Assembly: GCA_030549955.1 (NCBI GenBank)
Contig: JAUQQI010000283.1
Location: forward strand, 1-21,878
Source: Chloroflexota bacterium
Lineage (GTDB): Bacteria; Chloroflexota; Dehalococcoidia; JAUQQI01
Reading direction: 5' to 3'
DNA length: 21,878 bases
The translations under genes were made by a program, and so were the position numbers. Below the pieces are notes generated by a model. It had not been told where the DNA came from. It did not search any database and saw only the letters and a program-made list of their open reading frames with translations. Below, piece after piece: positions 1-7,346 of this stretch (position 1 is the stretch's first letter; each line of letters starts with the position of its first letter).

Positions 1-693
1 GAAGTGATTTATGGCGAGCGCCGGAAGATTCTGGCTGGGGCCGACCTGCGGGCGAATATCCTCGAGATGGTCCACCAGACCATCGACCGGCTGGTCGATA
101 CCTATCTGCCCGGCCATGAACCTGACGAGTGGGACACGGCCGGCCTTTACCGGGAGGCCCAGCGCATCTTCCCCCTCCCGCCCGAGGTTACACCGAATGT
201 CCTCGCCCGCCAGAGCCGGGAGGAGACCCGCCAGCGGCTCCATGAATGGGCGGAAAAGCTCTACGCCGAGCGGGAGGCCCAGTTCGGGCCGGAGAATATG
301 CGCCTGCTGGAGCGGCTTGTCATGCTCCGGGCCATCGACAGCCTGTGGGTTCAGCACCTGACCGCGATGGAGGAGATGCGGGAGGGGATCGGCCTGCGGG
401 CCTACGCCCAGACGGACCCGCTGGTGGCCTACAAGCGGGAGGCCCATGAGATGTTCCAGAACCTCCTGGCCGCGATCCAGAGCCAGGTTGTCCATACCAT
501 TTACCATGCCGCGATTCAGCAGGCCCAGCCGGCGCCGGCCCGACCCCGGAACCTGGTCTACGCCGGCGGCTCAGCTGGGGCCGCCAGTCGGGAGCCGGTC
601 CGGGTTGGGGGCCGGCAGAAGGTCGGGCGCAATGACCCCTGCCCCTGCGGGAGCGGCAAGAAGTACAAGAAATGTCACGGCAGGAATGCCTGA
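1..693 (+). CDS. secA: SecA preprotein translocase ATPase, C-terminal part (5' end outside window)
   Basis: This is the C-terminal 230 residues of SecA, the cytoplasmic ATPase that drives secretory proteins through SecYEG. The frame is open from base 1, so the gene starts upstream of the window; the in-frame GTG at 4 is not a start. The stretch reading [24 protein letters not shown] and the following [14 protein letters not shown] are the helical scaffold/wing region typical of SecA. A variable linker follows, and the protein ends in a SEC-C zinc-binding motif, [14 protein letters not shown], whose three Cys and one His bind zinc and contact SecB or ribosomes in known SecA proteins. The stop at 691-693 is 9 bases before the NYN gene, so the two are probably co-transcribed. 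Identification is secure. Confidence 0.96.
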   Translation, partial: EVIYGERRKILAGADLRANILEMVHQTIDRLVDTYLPGHEPDEWDTAGLYREAQRIFPLPPEVTPNVLARQSREETRQRLHEWAEKLYAEREAQFGPENMRLLERLVMLRAIDSLWVQHLTAMEEMREGIGLRAYAQTDPLVAYKREAHEMFQNLLAAIQSQVVHTIYHAAIQQAQPAPARPRNLVYAGGSAGAASREPVRVGGRQKVGRNDPCPCGSGKKYKKCHGRNA

Positions 694-702
694 ACCCCCT
701 CG

Positions 703-1383
703 ATGACGAGCCGGACCAACACCTCCCCGGAACAGTACCTGTTGACGAGTCCGGCCACGTTTCCCAGACCGGCAGGTTTTGTTGAACGGGTGGCCGTCTT
801 TGTCGACGGCCACAACTTCAGGTATGCGACCTACTACGGCCTGAACCTCCGGGTCGACTTTGTCAAACTCTTGCAGTGGCTTGCCGGCGGATGCTTTCTC
901 ATCCGGGCCTATTACTACACCGGCGAGTGGGATGACGAAGGCATCGAGGCCTACGTCCGGCTTCTGGGCCTCTCGGGTGAACAGCGGGAGGCCAAGCGGC
1001 AGGAGCTTCTGGCCCAGCGGGACGACGACCGGCGTTTTTTGCGTTTCCTGAACCGCAACGGCTACCACGTGGTGACGAAACCGGTCCGGGTCTTCCGGGA
1101 CGCCCAGGGTGAGATCCACGTGAAGGCCAACCTGGATATTGAGCTGGCCATTGACATGCTCAGCCTGGCCGACCGGTGCGACAAGCAGGTCCTCGTTTCG
1201 GGGGACGGTGACTTTGCGCCCCTGGTGAAGGCCGTTGCCAGCCGGGGGGTGCGGGTGGTGGTCGTCAGCACCCAGCATGAGGAGGCCGCTCGCCGGGGCT
1301 ACCGCGCTTCGGACCTGCTTATCGACGTCGCCGACGAGTTCGTCCGGATTGAGGAGATCCGGGAGTTTATCGAGCGCCGCTGA
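703..1383 (+). CDS. NYN domain protein (LabA/DUF88 type, PIN-like nuclease fold)
   Basis: 226 residues. The NYN signature starts at about residue 29 (VAVFVDGHNFRY), continues with DIELAIDML in the middle and ends with LVSGDGDFAPLVKAVASRGVRVVVV. The acidic residues in VDGxN, in the D..LAID segment and in SGDGDF are those expected to hold a divalent metal in PIN-like RNases. A role in RNA cleavage or processing is therefore likely from family membership, but the substrate is unknown. The first 28 residues are low in recognisable structure and the start could lie slightly downstream; ATG 703 was kept because it is 9 bases after the secA stop. It converges with the GerW-like gene, the two stop codons being only 3 bases apart. 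Confidence 0.85.
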   Translation: MTSRTNTSPEQYLLTSPATFPRPAGFVERVAVFVDGHNFRYATYYGLNLRVDFVKLLQWLAGGCFLIRAYYYTGEWDDEGIEAYVRLLGLSGEQREAKRQELLAQRDDDRRFLRFLNRNGYHVVTKPVRVFRDAQGEIHVKANLDIELAIDMLSLADRCDKQVLVSGDGDFAPLVKAVASRGVRVVVVSTQHEEAARRGYRASDLLIDVADEFVRIEEIREFIERR

Positions 1384-1386
1384 AGG

Positions 1387-1689
1387 CTAGGCGGACCTGC
1401 CCCGCCGGAGGAGAGCCCGGGCGGTAACGTTGCCCCAGAAGACAACCAAGGCCACGAGCAGCATGCTTGCCAGCAGGAGGCGGGTTAGGTCGACGATAGG
1501 CCGGATCCGGACGCCGCCCGGGCTTATTCCGATGACCGCTACCGGCCTGGCCCGGAACATCTTGCCCCGTCCGAACCCGAGGCCGAAGCCGCCCTGGACC
1601 CGGTCGCCCTGCCGGATCGGCTCACCAAAGACGGCCCGAACCCGGGCATTTTCACGCGTGGAGGCAATTTGGGGCAGCAACTCCTCCAC
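1387..1689 (-). CDS. GerW/YtfJ-family-like small protein with C-terminal membrane helix
   Basis: 100 residues from a GTG at 1689 preceded on the minus strand by a GGGAG-type ribosome site. An open frame continues upstream to 2397 but that extension is composition-driven and lies antisense to the ATPase gene, so it was discarded. The protein reads VRAVFGEPI near residue 17, then a glycine-rich GFGLGFGRG, then RPVAVIGISPGGVRIRPI, which is the order seen in the GerW/YtfJ family (spore germination protein W and its relatives in non-sporulating lineages). The segment between EPI and the Gly-rich turn is shorter than usual. A single hydrophobic helix (about residues 70-90) followed by RALLRRGRSA suggests membrane anchoring. 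Function outside sporulation is unknown. Confidence 0.72.
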   Translation of the reverse strand: MEELLPQIASTRENARVRAVFGEPIRQGDRVQGGFGLGFGRGKMFRARPVAVIGISPGGVRIRPIVDLTRLLLASMLLVALVVFWGNVTARALLRRGRSA

Positions 1690-1711
1690 AGTTCTCCCGC
1701 GGTCTGCCCTA

Positions 1712-1717
1712 AGAATA
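1712..1717 (-). promoter_or_regulatory. possible -10 box of the GerW-like gene
   Basis: On the minus strand the hexamer TATTCT lies 22 bases before the GTG start at 1689, leaving room for a short leader carrying GGGAG. No convincing -35 is visible, so this is tentative. Confidence 0.35.
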
Positions 1718-1802
1718 CTCCAGCCGGCCCTTCGACGCCATGCGGGTACCGGCCGCCCGCCGGTTCGTCTTTGGCGGTCTGGGGTGAGGTTATCGGCCGT
1801 GG

Positions 1803-1808
1803 CATAAT
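1803..1808 (+). promoter_or_regulatory. -10 box of the cation ATPase gene
   Basis: CATAAT ends 10 bases before ATG 1819. The intervening bases include GGAGGGG, which could act as a ribosome site only if transcription began closer than usual to the -10 box. No clear -35 is seen. The hexamer stands out in a GC-rich context. Confidence 0.5.
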
Positions 1809-1840
1809 GGAGGGGCGCATGGCGACAGGAGACGCCTGGC

Positions 1841-2986
1841 ATGCCATGTCCCCGGAAGACGCCCTGCGGCGGAGTGTTCCGCATTTCCGCCGAATCCACG
1901 GGGGAGGTGGAGCGGCGGCTTTCGACCTGGGGTCCGAATGCCCTGCCCGAGGCCCCGCCAATGCCCTTCTGGAAGCGCCTCCTTGCCCAGCTCCAAAGCT
2001 TTGTTATCCTGCTCCTCGTCGTGGCCGTCGTAGTCTCGGCCTTCCTGGGGCAGTGGGTGGACGCGGCTGCCATCCTTGCGATCGTCGGTCTGAACGCCTT
2101 CATCGGGGCAGTCCAGGAAGCTGGGGCCGAGAGGGCCCTCCGGTCCCTCAGGCGCATGGCCGCCCCCGTTGCCGAAGTGATCCGGGATGGGCGGCGGATT
2201 ACGGTCCCGGCGGCGACCCTGGTTCCGGGCGACGTTGTTCTCCTTGGGCCCGGCACCGTCCTTCCGGCCGACCTGCGTCTGGTGGAGACGGTCCTTCTGC
2301 GGGTCGACGAATCGTCCCTGACCGGCGAGTCTGTCCCGGTTGAGAAGGATGCCGGGGCCGTCCTGGAACCGGAAACCCCGCTGGCCGAAAGGGTCAACTG
2401 CGCCTGGATGGGGACGACCGTTGCTTACGGCCGGGGACGGGGCGTCGTGGTGGCGACCGGGCCGCAGACCGAGCTGGGGAAGGTCGCCGCCATTGCCGGG
2501 GAGCGGACGGAACAGACGCCCCTCCAGCGCAGGCTGGAGCAGTTCGGGAGGACCCTCGGGACCATCGTCGTATTCATTTCGGCGACGGTCCTGCTGCTCA
2601 AAGTCCTTCGGGACCCGAATATTGGGCTCCTTTTTCAGGTCGGCCCGGAAGCCTATTTCGAGGCCGCCTCGGCAAGGCTCGTCGAGTTCTTCATCCTGGC
2701 CGTAAGCCTTGCCGTTGCCGCCGTGCCCGAAGGGCTTCCCGCAATTGTTACCCTGACCCTGACCTTCGGCATGCGGGAGATGCTCAGGCGCAACGTCCTG
2801 GTTCGCCGGCTACCGGCCGTTGAGACCCTGGGGGCCCACCACCGTCATCTCGACCGACAAAACCGGAACCCTCACCCAAAATCAGATGATGGTGGTGCGT
2901 GTCTGGACCATCGCCGGGGACTACGAGGTGACGGGCCGGGGCTACGACCCGACCGGCGACTTTCGCATCAACGGAACACGGGCTGA
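1841..2986 (+). CDS. ATPase fragment: M1-M4 and actuator domain (middle segment of the broken gene)
   Basis: This open frame holds the middle segment of the frameshifted P-type ATPase. True homology runs from about 1874 to 2833: NALPEAPP, helices M1/M2 (VILLLVVAVVVSAFLG, AAILAIVGLNAFIGAV), the actuator motif TGES, and M3/M4 with PEGLPA followed by VRRLPAVETLG. After that the frame reads unrelated sequence (HHRHLDRQ and on) to the stop at 2984-2986, because the phosphorylation site continues in the next frame. The first residues from 1841 are also out of frame. Alone this piece could not be a working pump because it lacks the phosphorylated aspartate. Confidence 0.55.
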   Translation: MPCPRKTPCGGVFRISAESTGEVERRLSTWGPNALPEAPPMPFWKRLLAQLQSFVILLLVVAVVVSAFLGQWVDAAAILAIVGLNAFIGAVQEAGAERALRSLRRMAAPVAEVIRDGRRITVPAATLVPGDVVLLGPGTVLPADLRLVETVLLRVDESSLTGESVPVEKDAGAVLEPETPLAERVNCAWMGTTVAYGRGRGVVVATGPQTELGKVAAIAGERTEQTPLQRRLEQFGRTLGTIVVFISATVLLLKVLRDPNIGLLFQVGPEAYFEAASARLVEFFILAVSLAVAAVPEGLPAIVTLTLTFGMREMLRRNVLVRRLPAVETLGAHHRHLDRQNRNPHPKSDDGGACLDHRRGLRGDGPGLRPDRRLSHQRNTG

Positions 2987-4574
2987 CCCGAAGGAGCACC
3001 CCGCCCTCTACCAGACCCTCTGGGCCGGCCTCCTCTGCAACGACGCCGAGCTGGTCCCCGACCGACCTTACCGGGTCGTCGGCGACCCGACGGAAGGCGC
3101 CCTGGTGGTGGCGGCCGCAAAGGCCGGCCTTAAGCCGGAGCTTCGGGAGGCCTTTCCGAGAGTTCACGAATTCCCGTTCGATTCCGAGCGAAAGCGGATG
3201 ACGACCATCCACCCGTCGGCGGGCAGCGCGGTCCGGGGCGACGAGGGCGACTACGTGGCCTTTGTTAAAGGGGCGCCCGATATTGTGCTTGGCCTGTGTA
3301 CCCGCGTCCAGACACCCGCCGGCCCGGTGGACCTCGACGAACCGACCCGGCAACGGGCGACCACAGCCGCCGAGCGGATGGCCGCCGGGGGGCTACGGGT
3401 TCTGGCCGTTGCCTACCGGGGGGTTGCGTCTATTCCCGAGGACGCCCGACCTGAAGAGGTCGAGGCTGACCTGGTACTCCTTGGGCTGTTCGGGATTCAT
3501 GACCCGCCCCGCCCCGAAGTCCCGGACGCGGTGCGTCGGGCCCAGCAGGCCGGAGTCCGGACGATTATGGTTACCGGCGACCACGTCGCAACGGCGGTGG
3601 CCGTTGCCAGGCAGGTTGGCCTGCTCCGGCCCGGGGGACGGGTCATTACCGGACCGGAGCTCGACCGGATGGGGGATGGCCTGAAGGCCATCATCGACGA
3701 AGCCGATGTCTTCGCCCGGGTGTCCCCCCAGCACAAGGTTCTGATTGTCGACGCCCTGCACGCCAGGGGACATATCGTTGCGATGACCGGGGACGGGGTA
3801 AATGACGTCCCGGCCCTGAACCGGGCCGATATCGGCATTGCCATGGGGATTACCGGGACCGACGTGGCGAAGGAGGCGGCCGACCTGGTCCTCGTGGATG
3901 ATAACTACGCCTCCATCGTTGCCGGCCTCGAACAGGGCCGAATTATATACGCGAATATTCGCAAGGCCGTTTACTACCTGCTGTCGTGTAATTTTGCTGA
4001 GGTTGCGACCATATTCCTTGCGACCCTTGCCGGGTGGCCGCCCCCCCTCAGTCCGACCCAGCTTCTCCTCGTCAACCTGGTAACTGACGGGGCACCGGCC
4101 CTGGCCCTCGGGGCAGAGAAGGGCGAGCCCGGGATGATGGCGCGCCCGCCCCGTCCCCCCAGGGAACCCCTTATCAGCCGTCAAACGGGAAGCTTCATCG
4201 GGCTGCAGGCGGCGGCGATCAGCGCCACCGTCCTCGGGGTCTATTTCGCAGCCCTCCAGGGAACATGGGCGGCTTCGGCCGGGACCATGGCGTTCGCAAC
4301 TCTCACCCTGGCCGAAGTCTGGCGGGCCTACGCCGCCCGGTCTGAGGATGTTCCGCTCTACCGGGTCGGCCTCTTCAGCAACCGGTGGATGCAGGCCGCG
4401 GCCTTCGGGTCAATAGCGCTGCTCTTCCTCGCGGTGAGCTTGCCGTTCCTCAACCCGATCCTGCATACGCGGCCGCTGGGTTGGGACCAGTGGCTGGCGA
4501 TTGTGCCCTTAAGCTTCGTCCCGGCTGCAATGGTGGAGGCAAGGAAAATCGTGCGGGGCAGACGGTCGGCCTGA
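2820..4574 (+). CDS. ATPase fragment: phosphorylation, nucleotide-binding domains and M5-M10
   Basis: This open frame contains the C-terminal two thirds of the broken ATPase. True homology starts at about 2833 with TTVISTDKTGTLTQNQ, whose Asp is phosphorylated in the catalytic cycle. It continues with the nucleotide-binding domain (KGAPD), TGDGVND, M5 with SCNFAEV and M6 with NLVTDG, both of which contribute cation ligands in SERCA-like pumps, and the last four membrane helices. The nominal TTG start at 2820 overlaps the preceding frame and has no ribosome site, so independent translation is doubtful. Confidence 0.6.
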   Translation: MRPWGPTTVISTDKTGTLTQNQMMVVRVWTIAGDYEVTGRGYDPTGDFRINGTRADPKEHPALYQTLWAGLLCNDAELVPDRPYRVVGDPTEGALVVAAAKAGLKPELREAFPRVHEFPFDSERKRMTTIHPSAGSAVRGDEGDYVAFVKGAPDIVLGLCTRVQTPAGPVDLDEPTRQRATTAAERMAAGGLRVLAVAYRGVASIPEDARPEEVEADLVLLGLFGIHDPPRPEVPDAVRRAQQAGVRTIMVTGDHVATAVAVARQVGLLRPGGRVITGPELDRMGDGLKAIIDEADVFARVSPQHKVLIVDALHARGHIVAMTGDGVNDVPALNRADIGIAMGITGTDVAKEAADLVLVDDNYASIVAGLEQGRIIYANIRKAVYYLLSCNFAEVATIFLATLAGWPPPLSPTQLLLVNLVTDGAPALALGAEKGEPGMMARPPRPPREPLISRQTGSFIGLQAAAISATVLGVYFAALQGTWAASAGTMAFATLTLAEVWRAYAARSEDVPLYRVGLFSNRWMQAAAFGSIALLFLAVSLPFLNPILHTRPLGWDQWLAIVPLSFVPAAMVEARKIVRGRRSA

Positions 4575-4733
4575 TACCTGGGCCGCGGACAGCCGCCCGC
4601 AGTCCCCCGTTCAGCAGATCCCACCGTGACCTCCGGTTTGGGCAGGCCGTTGCGGGCGGGCGTGACGCCCCAGGACTCTTTGCCGCCCGCCACCGGGGGC
4701 CTCGGACCGCGCGTTATGCTCTAACCGGCGGGC
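4575..4733 (+). other. intergenic region with a GC-rich hairpin and a possible -10 box
   Basis: No protein gene is seen between the ATPase stop and the CDF start. An inverted repeat pairs GCGGGCGG (4652-4659) with CCGCCCGC (4683-4690); an alternative smaller hairpin pairs GGGCG (4658-4662) with CGCCC (4666-4670). No T-rich tract follows, so a classical terminator is not supported. TATGCT at 4715-4720 could be the -10 box of the CDF gene, 13 bases before the proposed ATT start. Confidence 0.4.
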
Positions 4734-5687
4734 ATTGCGCGAAGGTCGTTCACAAGCCCCCGTTCGCTTACGGGTTTCGCCTGGCTCTCGGTAGCGGCCG
4801 CCCTCCTGACCATTGGCCTGAAGCTGGTCGCCTACCTCCTGACCGGTTCTGTGGGTCTCCTGTCGGACGCGATGGAGTCGCTGGTCAACCTGGCGGCGGC
4901 CGTCCTGGCGGTCTGGACCCTCTTTTTTGCGGCCCAGCCCCCGGACGAGGAGCACCCCTATGGCCACACGAAGGCCGAGTACTTCGCCAGCGGCGCCGAG
5001 GGCTTTTTGATCCTCGGGGCGGCCGTCAGCATCGGCTACGTCGCCGTCCAGCGGATCCTTGAGCCAAGACCCATTCAGAATATTGAGACCGGCCTGCTCG
5101 TGTCGGCGGCGGCCGCCGCGGTCAACTTCATCGTGGCCAGGGTACTCCTGAGCGCCGGGCACCGCTACGGGGCCATTGTCCTCGAGGCGGATGCCCGCCA
5201 CCTCCTTGCTGACGTCTGGACGACAGTGGGGGTCATCGTCGGGGTCATAGCCGCGTCCGTCACGGGACTGTACATTTTGGACCCGGTCGTCGGCCTGGCC
5301 GTCGCGGCCAACATCGTCCGGTCCGGCATCGGGCTGGTGCGGCGGTCGGTCCTCGGACTAATGGACACCGCCCTGCCGCCCGAAGAACAGCAGGTGATTC
5401 GGGAGATTCTTAACCGTTACCGCGAGCGGGGTGTGAACTACCACGCCCTGCGCACCCGCCAGGCCGGGATGCGCCGCTTTATGTCGGTTCATGTTCTCGT
5501 GCCCGGACGCTGGACCGTGGCCGATGGCCACCACCTGCTTGAAGAGCTTGAGGCCGAAGTCCGTAAGGCCCTGCCCGGGATAACGGTTTTCACTCACCTC
5601 GAACCCCTTGAAGACCCCCGGGCCTGGGAGGACCTGAACCTCGACCAGGCCACCGCCGACGGCGCCCGGGGATCACCCGGCGGCTAG
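4734..5687 (+). CDS. cation diffusion facilitator (CDF) family metal transporter
   Basis: CDF proteins export divalent metals (Zn, Fe, Mn, Co) in exchange for protons. Visible marks are the TM2 motif [25 protein letters not shown] in the TM2-TM3 loop, the TM5 motif [16 protein letters not shown] with the metal-binding HxxxD, and a C-terminal cytoplasmic domain ending [10 protein letters not shown]. In the TM2 metal site the family pattern DxxxD appears as ExxxN, so the metal is unclear. The only standard start in frame is GTG 4851, but that would delete most of TM1; the conserved frame extends upstream through [17 protein letters not shown] to a stop at 4722, leaving ATT 4734 as the best start. 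A sequence error hiding the true start is possible. The last 15 bases overlap the end of lipB. Confidence 0.8.
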   Translation: MARRSFTSPRSLTGFAWLSVAAALLTIGLKLVAYLLTGSVGLLSDAMESLVNLAAAVLAVWTLFFAAQPPDEEHPYGHTKAEYFASGAEGFLILGAAVSIGYVAVQRILEPRPIQNIETGLLVSAAAAAVNFIVARVLLSAGHRYGAIVLEADARHLLADVWTTVGVIVGVIAASVTGLYILDPVVGLAVAANIVRSGIGLVRRSVLGLMDTALPPEEQQVIREILNRYRERGVNYHALRTRQAGMRRFMSVHVLVPGRWTVADGHHLLEELEAEVRKALPGITVFTHLEPLEDPRAWEDLNLDQATADGARGSPGG

Positions 5688-6383
5688 AGCCGGGTCCTTC
5701 AGGAGGTCTGCGAGGCTGGACGGGTCCACCGGAACCGGGGGCCGCCCGAAGACTTGGCCGAAGGCGTCCACCACCGGGCCGATGGCTGCCTCCCGGGGGA
5801 TTCGCCGGCCGAGCTCGGCGCTGAGGGAGGTTACGCCGTACCCCCGAATTCCGCAGGGTATTATGTAGTCAAACCACCTCAGGTCGGTCGAGACGTTCAG
5901 TGCGAAGCCATGGCTGCTGACCCAGCCGGAATTTAACTTCACCCCGATGGCCGCGATTTTCCGGTCCCGGACCCAGACGCCCGTGTAGCCGGATTTCCGG
6001 CCGGCCGCAATCCCGAAGGCGCCGAGGGCCCGGATCAGGACCTCTTCGAGGCCCCGCAGGTAGCGGTGAAGGTCCCGGCCCCAGGCGGTCAGATCCAGGA
6101 TCGGGTAGCCGACGAGCTGGCCCGGGCCGTGGAAGGTGATGTCGCCGCCGCGGTCAACCTCAAAGACCTCAGCCCCCTGACCGCGAAGCCAGCCGACGGG
6201 GACCAGCAGGTTTTCGACCCGCCCGGCCCGGCCGAGGGTATAGACCGGGGGGTGCTCCAGCAGGAGCAGCAGGTCCCCGGTCAACCCCTGCCGCCGGGCA
6301 ACGACCAGCCGGGCCTGCAGCTCCCAGGCCGCCCGGTAGGGAACGGTCCCGAGGTCGCACCAGGCAAGGGTGTGCTTATCCAT
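5673..6383 (-). CDS. lipB: octanoyltransferase (lipoyl(octanoyl)-ACP:protein N-transferase)
   Basis: LipB moves octanoate from acyl carrier protein to the lipoyl-domain lysine of E2 subunits. The 236-residue frame from ATG 6383 shows the family motif [20 protein letters not shown] (about residues 79-98), then [18 protein letters not shown] with the catalytic Lys (about K149), and PCGI with the catalytic Cys (about C177) whose thiol carries the acyl group. An upstream extension of the frame to 6473 runs inside lipA and was rejected. The start overlaps the lipA stop by 8 bases, indicating translational coupling. It is the last gene of the dehydrogenase/lipoate operon, so its product likely acts on the E2 encoded two genes earlier. 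Confidence 0.95.
   Translation of the reverse strand: MDKHTLAWCDLGTVPYRAAWELQARLVVARRQGLTGDLLLLLEHPPVYTLGRAGRVENLLVPVGWLRGQGAEVFEVDRGGDITFHGPGQLVGYPILDLTAWGRDLHRYLRGLEEVLIRALGAFGIAAGRKSGYTGVWVRDRKIAAIGVKLNSGWVSSHGFALNVSTDLRWFDYIIPCGIRGYGVTSLSAELGRRIPREAAIGPVVDAFGQVFGRPPVPVDPSSLADLLKDPALAAG
5675..5695. terminator. hairpin at the convergent CDF/lipB junction
   Basis: ACCCGGC (5675-5681) pairs perfectly with GCCGGGT (5689-5695) around a 7-base loop that contains the CDF stop codon. It sits where the two genes overlap tail to tail, so a bidirectional transcription-ending or mRNA-3'-end role is plausible. No T-tract follows on either strand. Confidence 0.4.
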
Positions 6384-7278
6384 TTTCGACGGCGGCCCGC
6401 CGGCGCATTTCGTCGACCTGCTCCCAGGCGTGGTAGGAGCTCCGGACCAGGGGCCCCGATTCGACGTGGGCAAAGCCCATCTTCAGGCCGGCCACCTTGA
6501 GTTCCTCGAATTCGGCGGGGGTGTAGTACCTGACAACCGGCCAGTGGTTTTTTGAGGGCCGCAGGTACTGGCCGATGGTAAGCAGGTCGACCCCGGCGGC
6601 CCGGAGGTCGGCCATAGTCTCAAGGATTTCGTCCTTAGTTTCACCCATCCCGACGATGATGCCGGACTTGGTTGGAATCCCGGGGGCGATCTCCTTTGAT
6701 TTGCGCAAAAGTTCAATCGACCGCCAGTAGCGGCCGGCCGGGCGGACCTTCCGGTGAAGGCGGCGGACGGTTTCGATGTTGTGATTGAGTACGTCCGGCC
6801 GGGCCTCCAGGACCGTCCGGAGGGCGTCTTCGGACCCCCGGAAGTCAGGGATGAGCACCTCCACCGTACATTCCGGGTTAAGGGCCCGGATGGCCCGGAT
6901 CGTCCGGGCGAAGACCTCGGCGCCCCCGTCGGGCAGGTCGTTCCGGCTCACCGACGTCACGACCGCGTGCCGCAGGCCCATAACCTGAACGGCCTTGGCC
7001 ACGCGGAACGGTTCGGCCCAGTCCACGGGCATCGGTTTGCCGGTCTGAACGGCGCAGTAGGCGCACCGCCAGGTGCAGATGCTGCCGAGGATCATGTAGG
7101 TTGCGGTGCGGTGCTCCCAGCACTCGTAGATGTTGGGACAGTGGGCCTCCTCACAGACCGTATGAAGGTTAAGGCCCCGGACGAGGCCCTTTACCTCCCG
7201 GTAATTCGGACCGGTGTGGAGGCGGATCTTCAACCATTCCGGCCGGCGTTCGGTGGCAACTTCGGCTGCAGGGTCCAT
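6376..7278 (-). CDS. lipA: lipoyl synthase (radical SAM)
   Basis: LipA inserts two sulfurs into the protein-bound octanoyl group, using two 4Fe-4S clusters. The 300-residue protein has the auxiliary-cluster motif CxxxxCxxxxxC (C42, C47, C53 in VCEEAHCPNIYEC) and the radical SAM motif CxxxCxxC (C68, C72, C75 in CTWRCAYC), and ends with the conserved VRSSY region whose Ser ligates the auxiliary cluster in known structures. The second residue pair of the radical SAM loop is TW where TR is most common. ATG 7278 is preceded by a GGAGGA ribosome site about 10 bases upstream. The E2 gene ends 68 bases before it, and that gap contains a GATAAT that might give lipA its own extra promoter. Confidence 0.97.
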   Translation of the reverse strand: MDPAAEVATERRPEWLKIRLHTGPNYREVKGLVRGLNLHTVCEEAHCPNIYECWEHRTATYMILGSICTWRCAYCAVQTGKPMPVDWAEPFRVAKAVQVMGLRHAVVTSVSRNDLPDGGAEVFARTIRAIRALNPECTVEVLIPDFRGSEDALRTVLEARPDVLNHNIETVRRLHRKVRPAGRYWRSIELLRKSKEIAPGIPTKSGIIVGMGETKDEILETMADLRAAGVDLLTIGQYLRPSKNHWPVVRYYTPAEFEELKVAGLKMGFAHVESGPLVRSSYHAWEQVDEMRRRAAVENG

Positions 7279-7309
7279 ATCGGGCGTTTCCTCCGGTTCG
7301 ACTCGATCA

Positions 7310-7315
7310 ATTATC
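7310..7315 (-). promoter_or_regulatory. possible internal -10 box for lipA-lipB
   Basis: GATAAT on the minus strand, in the 68-base gap between the E2 and lipA genes, would place a transcript start near 7303 and give a roughly 25-nt leader containing the lipA ribosome site. No recognisable -35. The gap also holds a small CCCGG/CCGGG hairpin (7330-7345). Confidence 0.4.
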
Positions 7316-7346
7316 CCACACCGGAGCCTCCCGGATGCGGCCGGGT

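Larger units (their letters stand above)
1819..4574 (+). pseudogene. calcium-type (P2A) cation P-type ATPase interrupted by two frameshifts
   Basis: Taken together three reading-frame segments make one complete P2-type ATPase of about 917 residues, the usual family length. Segment 1 (1819 to about 1872) encodes MATGDAWHAMSPEDALRR, the standard N-terminal start. Segment 2 (about 1874-2833) continues VFRISAESTGEVERRL and carries TGES (actuator domain) and PEGLPA (M4). Segment 3 (from about 2833) carries the phosphorylation motif DKTGTLT, KGAPD, TGDGVND and NLVTDG. Each junction is explained by one extra base: near 1873, and near 2830-2836 in the run CTGGGGGCCC. The family exports Ca2+ or related cations using ATP. 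TGDGVND is followed by VPAL instead of the usual APAL. The gene is either a young pseudogene or carries sequencing errors; all key motifs are otherwise intact. Confidence 0.85.

Noticed and set aside
1690..2397. Open frame on the minus strand extending the GerW-like gene to 336 residues
   Set aside because: The extension lies antisense to the conserved ATPase, is Arg/Ser/Thr-rich without homology, and a GTG with a ribosome site at 1689 explains the real start.
1860..2840. Programmed frameshifting in the ATPase
   Set aside because: Neither site has a slippery heptamer with a downstream stem typical of programmed events, and two separate shifts in one gene would be exceptional; mutation or sequencing error is simpler.
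4575..4733. Metal riboswitch (NiCo or yybP-ykoY type) before the CDF gene
   Set aside because: There is a hairpin but none of the conserved core motifs I know for these classes.
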